Below are positions 6,391-9,671 of a DNA stretch of 9,671 bases, in pieces. The stretch's first letter is position 1; each line of letters opens with the position of its first letter. Origin of the DNA: JACVCK01 sp041940385 (lineage in GTDB: Bacteria; Planctomycetota; Phycisphaerae; Phycisphaerales; UBA1924). The DNA lies in the NCBI GenBank assembly GCA_041940385.1, contig JBGTSD010000112.1, forward strand, positions 1-9,671, in the 5' to 3' direction. The notes beneath the pieces are model-generated. The model was not told where the DNA came from, made no database searches, and saw only the letters and a list, made by a program, of their open reading frames with translations. The translations under genes and the position numbers were made by a program.

Positions 6391-6470
6391 GCGGGTTGTT
6401 CGGAGAAGGATCGGCCTGCGCGGGGCGGGATCTGAAGGCAATGGTAGGGGCGGGCGGGCGCGGGGGCGGA

Positions 6471-6476
6471 TATAAG
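6471..6476 (+). promoter_or_regulatory. -10-like hexamer directly before the methyltransferase GTG (leaderless candidate)
   Basis: TATAAG matches TATAAT at 5 of 6 positions and ends 7 bases before the GTG at 6484. It is the only AT-rich patch in the otherwise nearly all-GC spacer 6391-6483. Initiation would fall at about 6483-6484, and no Shine-Dalgarno is present. The -35 region shows no consensus. The same patch read on the other strand (TTATAT) might serve the divergent membrane protein gene. Confidence 0.5.
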
Positions 6477-6483
6477 GATCGGC

Positions 6484-7662
6484 GTGGCCCGAGAGCGATC
6501 ACGCACGAGTGTCGGCGCGAACGAGGCGGTGGAGTTCTTCGCGGGTGTGGGGCTGGTGCGCGCGGCGATCGAGGGGGCCTCAGCGGGGTGGCGCGCGGCG
6601 TGGGCGAACGACTTTGATCCGGGCAAGCGCCGTATCTACGAGGCGTGGTGGGGCGAGGGTTCGATCGACGGGCGCGATGTGCGCGAGGTGAGGGCCGCGG
6701 AGCTGCCGCGCGCGCGGCTGTGGACGGCGTCGTTCCCCTGCACGGACCTGAGCGTGGCGGGCGGGCGCGCGGGGATTCACGCGGGTCAGTCGAGCGCGGT
6801 GTGGGCGGTTTTGGGGCTGCTGCGCGAGCTGGGCGATGCGGGGCCGGAGCACATCCTGTTCGAGAACGTGGTGGGGCTGCTCTCGAGCCATGGCGGCGCG
6901 GACCTGCGCGCGCTGGTGGAGGCGCTCAACGGCGCGGGGTTCGGGGTGGACCCGCTGTTCGTGGATGCGCGGTGGTTCACGGCGCAGAGCCGGCCGCGGT
7001 TGTTCTTGATCGCGAGCCGGAAAGACGTGGTCGAGCGTGCGGATGTGTCGGAGCTGGAGCCGAGCGCGGTGCGGCCGGCGCGCTTGGTGGAGGCGATGCG
7101 CGCGTCGGCGGACCTGTGCTGGCAGGCGCGCGGGGTGGAGGCGCCTCGGGCGAACGGCGCACGGGTGGAGGATGTGCTCGAGAAAGTGCCGGAGGATTCG
7201 GCGCGGTGGTGGCCGCGGGAGCGGGCGGAGTATTTCTTCAACCAGATCCATCCCGGTCATCGCGCGATGGCGGAGCGGATGATCCGCGGCGATGTCGAGC
7301 GCGTGGCCACTGCGTTCCGGCGGGTGCGCGCGATCGACGGGGTGAAGAAGAGCTTGATCGAGCTGCGCAGCGATGGGCTCGCGGGGTGTCTGCGCCTGCC
7401 GAAGGGCGGGAGCGCGAAGCAGATGCTCTTCAGCGCCGGGAGCGGGCGGTATCGCGTGCGATTGCTGACGGCGCGCGAGTGCGGGCGGCTGCAGGGCGTG
7501 GAGCTGCCGGGGCGGCTGCTCGAGCGGTTCAGCGATGACGAGTGGTACGCGGCGCTGGGCGATGCGGTGTGCGTGCCCGCGGCGCGCTGGGCGGCGGAGC
7601 AGATTGACGGTGCATCGCGCGTCGTCGTGCGTGAGCGCGAGGGGCTCTTTACGAGCCGGTGA
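6484..7662 (+). CDS. Solitary DNA (cytosine-5) methyltransferase
   Basis: This 392-residue protein has the ordered C5-methyltransferase motifs. Motif I is VEFFAGVGLVRAAIE (F19-G23, SAM binding), II is NDFDP (N42-P46), IV is ASFPCTDLSVAG with catalytic C86, and VI is FENV (E127). Motif VIII is QSRPRLFLIA (Q168-R172), IX is LTARECGRLQGVE (328-340) and X is ALGDAVCVP (357-365). The target-recognition region lies between VIII and IX (about 180-325) and includes GCLRLPKGGS. It would transfer methyl from S-adenosylmethionine to cytosine in a specific DNA site that cannot be read from sequence alone. Motif I has GL where GG is usual, and motif X has GDAV instead of GNAV/GNSV. The GTG at 6484 is the first reasonable start. 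No endonuclease, specificity subunit or Vsr gene is adjacent, so it appears to be an orphan. Its end overlaps deoC by 14 bases. Confidence 0.92.
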   Translation: MARERSRTSVGANEAVEFFAGVGLVRAAIEGASAGWRAAWANDFDPGKRRIYEAWWGEGSIDGRDVREVRAAELPRARLWTASFPCTDLSVAGGRAGIHAGQSSAVWAVLGLLRELGDAGPEHILFENVVGLLSSHGGADLRALVEALNGAGFGVDPLFVDARWFTAQSRPRLFLIASRKDVVERADVSELEPSAVRPARLVEAMRASADLCWQARGVEAPRANGARVEDVLEKVPEDSARWWPRERAEYFFNQIHPGHRAMAERMIRGDVERVATAFRRVRAIDGVKKSLIELRSDGLAGCLRLPKGGSAKQMLFSAGSGRYRVRLLTARECGRLQGVELPGRLLERFSDDEWYAALGDAVCVPAARWAAEQIDGASRVVVREREGLFTSR

Positions 7663-8368
7663 CGATCGCGACGCCGCTGGAGGTGCCGATGCGATCGGCG
7701 CCGGCGTCGATCATGCGCAGGGCATCGTCGCGGGTGCGGATGCCGCCGCTGGCTTTCACCTGAAGTGATCCCGCGTGCTTGCGCAGGAGGCGCACGGCGT
7801 CGAGCGTGGCGCCGCCCGCGGCGTGGAAGCCGGTGGAGGTCTTGACGAAGTCGCAGCCGGATTCCTGCGCGGCGCGGCAGCCGGCGGCGATCATGGCTTC
7901 GTAGTCGGCGTCGTTCTCGGCGGCGGCCTTGAGGGCGGCGGTCTCGAGAATGACCTTGACGACGATGCCCGGCGCCGCGGCGCGGACTGCGCGCACGGTG
8001 TGCATCAGCATGTCGCGCTGGTTGTCCGCGGCCTTGTGGAGGAGGAGGGGCAGGTGGGCGACGATGTCGATCTCGTCGGCGCCGCCGGACTCGCGCTTGG
8101 CGAGGGTGGTGCACTCGAGGGAGGTGGCCATGGGGCTCATGGCGCCCAGGGGGAAGTTGGCGACGGCGCAGGCCTTGACGCCGTGGTCGTCGCGCTCCGC
8201 GGCCTGGTCGAGGAGCAGGCGGATCTCGCGCAGGAAGGCGCCGTTGACGCAGACGGAGGCGAAGCGGTGTTCGACGGCTTCGCGGACGAGGCGCGCCGCG
8301 TCGGTGCGGGTCGTCTCGGGCTTGAGCATCGTGTGATCGATGCGCCTGGCGAGCGTGGCGTTGTCCAT
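7649..8368 (-). CDS. deoC: Deoxyribose-phosphate aldolase
   Basis: DeoC cleaves 2-deoxy-D-ribose 5-phosphate to glyceraldehyde 3-phosphate and acetaldehyde in deoxynucleoside catabolism (class I aldolase, cytoplasm). From the ATG at 8368 the product is 239 residues, typical for the short bacterial type. It opens with IDHTMLKPETT (residues 10-20) and shows the active-site residues: D101 in DEIDIVAH, K138 in VVKVILETA, Schiff-base K176 in CDFVKTSTGF and K205 in VKASGGIRT. The frame stays open upstream to 8782, but similarity begins at the DHT motif, and the ATG follows the preceding gene's stop by 11 bases. No Shine-Dalgarno is seen. The 3' end overlaps the convergent methyltransferase gene by 14 bases. 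No other nucleoside-catabolism genes are adjacent. Confidence 0.95.
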   Translation of the reverse strand: MDNATLARRIDHTMLKPETTRTDAARLVREAVEHRFASVCVNGAFLREIRLLLDQAAERDDHGVKACAVANFPLGAMSPMATSLECTTLAKRESGGADEIDIVAHLPLLLHKAADNQRDMLMHTVRAVRAAAPGIVVKVILETAALKAAAENDADYEAMIAAGCRAAQESGCDFVKTSTGFHAAGGATLDAVRLLRKHAGSLQVKASGGIRTRDDALRMIDAGADRIGTSSGVAIVTGS

Positions 8369-8376
8369 GAGCCCGG

Positions 8377-8382
8377 ATGTTA
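8377..8382 (-). promoter_or_regulatory. TANNNT hexamer before deoC, overlapping the upstream stop codon
   Basis: TAACAT on the minus strand (8382-8377) ends 8 bases before the deoC ATG. Its TAA is the stop codon of the preceding gene. It may be a -10 element for a near-leaderless deoC transcript, or simply a stop codon in a tight operon with translational coupling. Confidence 0.22.
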
Positions 8383-8931
8383 GGTGGCGGGGCCGGCTTC
8401 GGCGGGCTGCGGCGCCGGGTCCTCGACGGGCTCGCGCCAGCGGCGGAGCTGGATCATGGACCAGCCGTGCTCGTCGGGGACGAGCGTCGCGGCGTAGCGG
8501 ATGACGTTGTCGCCGGATGAGAGCTGCATGACGACGACGCGGGCCCGCGCGCGGTCGTAGGTGTCGACGTGCTCGATGGTGTCCCAGAGGGTGAGCACGG
8601 AGACGCCGATGAGGGAGCGCACGCTCTCGGGGGTGTGGCGGAGCTGGCGGCGATTGTCGAAGTGCGCGAGGAAGCAGGCGTAGTCGAAGCGCCGGAGCGC
8701 CTCGAACGCGCTGAAGGTGGTCTGCACCGGGTCGGAGCGGTCGAGCCGGTCGCGCATCTCGTAGAACTCGGGGGTGCGCCACTCGAACCAGCCGCGCGTG
8801 CCGCGCACGCGGGAGTCGTTGAGCATCTTCTCCGGCGGGAGGGGCGCGACGCCGAAGTAGACGACGGCCGCGGCCAGCGCGAGGGGGATCGCGATGACGA
8901 CGGGGGGCGAGCGCAGGAACGAACGGTCCAC
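8380..8931 (-). CDS. Small membrane-anchored hypothetical protein
   Basis: This 183-residue protein is not a family I recognise with confidence. It has an N-terminal hydrophobic segment (residues 10-30, VVIAIPLALAAAVVYFGVAPL) that acts as an anchor or uncleaved signal. A folded domain of about 120 residues follows, then a Pro/Ala/Glu-rich tail (168-183). Residues 68-160 (DPVQTTFSAFEALRRFDYACFLAHF through strands ARVVVMQLS, NVIRYAATLV and GWSMIQLRRW) have the helix-then-curved-sheet pattern of NTF2-like or DUF4878-type lipoprotein domains; this is an inference from pattern only. The start is GTG at 8931 with no Shine-Dalgarno. It lies 38 bases after rho and 11 bases before deoC in the same direction. 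Confidence 0.72.
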   Translation of the reverse strand: MDRSFLRSPPVVIAIPLALAAAVVYFGVAPLPPEKMLNDSRVRGTRGWFEWRTPEFYEMRDRLDRSDPVQTTFSAFEALRRFDYACFLAHFDNRRQLRHTPESVRSLIGVSVLTLWDTIEHVDTYDRARARVVVMQLSSGDNVIRYAATLVPDEHGWSMIQLRRWREPVEDPAPQPAEAGPAT

Positions 8932-8937
8932 CGGGGA

Positions 8938-8943
8938 AGGGTA
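8938..8943 (-). promoter_or_regulatory. TANNNT hexamer before the small membrane protein (leaderless candidate)
   Basis: TACCCT on the minus strand (8943-8938) ends exactly 6 bases before the GTG at 8931, so initiation would coincide with the start codon. It sits in the 38-base gap after rho, where no Shine-Dalgarno, -35 box or terminator is visible. Confidence 0.32.
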
Positions 8944-8969
8944 CCGGCGCGGCGCGGTCGGGGATGCGA

Positions 8970-9671
8970 TCAGCCCGCGGAGCCGACGAGGGCGGCGTTC
9001 GTGGGGAATCGCTGGAGCGCGGCGAGGAGCTGCTCGACCTGCTGGGGCGGGGGCATGTTGAGCAGGCGTCGGCGGAGGGCGCCGATCGTCGCGACCTCGG
9101 CGGGGGACATGAGGAGTTCTTCCTTGCGGGTGCCGCTGGCCGCGAGATTGATCGCGGGGAAGAGGCGTCGCTCGGAGATCTTGCGATCGAGGATGAGCTC
9201 CATGTTTCCGGAGCCCTTGAACTCTTCGAAGATGACCTGATCGGCCTGGGAGCCGGTGTCCACGAGGCAGGTGGCGATAATGGTGAGAGAGCCGGCTTCC
9301 TCGCTGTTGCGCGCGGCGCCGAAGATCTGACGCGGGACTTCGAGCGCCTTGGCGTCGAGGCCGCCGGACATGGTTCGTCCGGAGTTGGCGTGACGGCGCG
9401 AGGCGTTGAAGGCGCGTCCGAGGCGGGTGAGGGAATCGAGGAGGATCACGACGTGCTTGCCGGCCTCGACCATGCGCTTGGCGCGTTCGAGGGTCCAGGT
9501 GGCGAGGGCGATGTGCTTCTCGTTGTCGTGATCGTTGGAGGAGGCGAGGACGCGGCAGGGGACGTTGCGCCGGAAGTCGGTGACTTCTTCAGGGCGTTCG
9601 TCGATGAGGAGCGCGATGACCTCGAGGCCCTGGTGGTTCTTGGACAGCGCGAAGGCGATGTCCTTGAGGAG
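8970..9671 (-). CDS. rho: Transcription termination factor Rho, C-terminal part (5' end outside window)
   Basis: The frame is open to the right edge and encodes the last 233 residues of Rho, the hexameric RNA-dependent ATPase/helicase that ends transcription. The fragment begins just after the Walker A loop (LLKDIAFALSKNHQ). It then shows the catalytic-Glu segment LLIDERPEEV, Walker B VVILLDSLTR, the Q-loop SGRTMSGGLDAKAL, the arginine-finger-side stretch FGAARNSEEAGSLTIIAT, and the R-loop FKGSGNMELILDRKISERR followed by SGTRKEELL. The C-terminus (QVEQLLAALQRFPTNAALVGSAG) ends at TGA and has normal length. All visible motifs are intact. The RNA-binding N-terminal domain and any lineage-specific N-terminal extension cannot be seen. 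A small membrane protein gene and deoC follow on the same strand. Confidence 0.97.
   Translation of the reverse strand, partial: LLKDIAFALSKNHQGLEVIALLIDERPEEVTDFRRNVPCRVLASSNDHDNEKHIALATWTLERAKRMVEAGKHVVILLDSLTRLGRAFNASRRHANSGRTMSGGLDAKALEVPRQIFGAARNSEEAGSLTIIATCLVDTGSQADQVIFEEFKGSGNMELILDRKISERRLFPAINLAASGTRKEELLMSPAEVATIGALRRRLLNMPPPQQVEQLLAALQRFPTNAALVGSAG

Noticed and set aside
6391..6441. TTG start at 6441 for the zinc-ribbon membrane protein
   Set aside because: It would add 17 polar, Pro/Arg-rich residues before the first helix, and TTG is a weaker choice than the ATG at 6390. It cannot be fully excluded because neither has a Shine-Dalgarno.
6484..7662. Methyltransferase as part of a restriction-modification or BREX/DISARM-type defence system
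   Set aside because: Its neighbours are a membrane protein and deoC. No nuclease, helicase or other defence gene is present in the window.
8369..8782. Upstream extension of the deoC frame
   Set aside because: The extra 138 residues are an R/H/P-rich out-of-frame shadow of the small membrane protein gene. DeoC similarity begins right after the ATG at 8368.
1..9671. CRISPR array, insertion sequence, prophage or attachment site
   Set aside because: No regularly spaced direct repeats, transposase or integrase genes, or terminal inverted repeats were seen. The tRNA at the left edge is cut at its 5' part, so a 3'-end attachment site cannot be judged.

Overview
The window looks like a chromosomal segment of a high-GC, Gram-negative-type bacterium, most likely Planctomycetota of the Phycisphaerae type. 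The clues are the strongly GC-biased sequence, a secreted beta-helix protein that ends in a duplicated dockerin-like calcium repeat, lipopolysaccharide-core genes, and several starts with no visible Shine-Dalgarno sequence. The lineage is inferred from style and was not tested by any search.

Layout. The left edge (1-20) cuts off a tRNA on the minus strand; its candidate promoter lies at 61-89. A strong intrinsic terminator (174-214) closes a 670-residue secreted beta-helix/dockerin protein (226-2238, minus). A divergent spacer of 135 bases separates it from a plus-strand fusion of a GmhB-like HAD phosphatase and a WaaF-like heptosyltransferase (2374-4065). This gene shares a CTAG stop with a convergent minus-strand group read in the order: polytopic membrane protein with a C-terminal zinc ribbon (5611-6390), DUF4230 membrane-anchored protein (4917-5564), WaaP/Kdo-kinase-like protein (4062-4889). 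Divergent from that group is a solitary C5-cytosine DNA methyltransferase (6484-7662, plus). It overlaps by 14 bases the convergent deoC (7649-8368, minus). Upstream of deoC on the same strand are a small membrane-anchored hypothetical protein (8380-8931) and the 3' part of rho (8970 to the right edge). rho, the hypothetical gene and deoC run in one direction with gaps of 38 and 11 bases.

How the genes relate. The phosphatase-heptosyltransferase and the kinase-like gene both point to modification of an LPS inner core. The other genes are housekeeping (rho, deoC, tRNA), a cell-surface or secreted protein, and a lone DNA methyltransferase. No phage, transposon, CRISPR array or clear defence island is visible. 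The methyltransferase has no recognisable nuclease partner here.

Most notable pattern. Five starts that lack a Shine-Dalgarno have a TATAAT-like hexamer (three fit TANNNT exactly, two are one-off variants) placed 6-8 bases before the start codon. This is the geometry expected of leaderless mRNAs. The two genes with good Shine-Dalgarno sequences do not show it. No clearly new multi-gene system was found.
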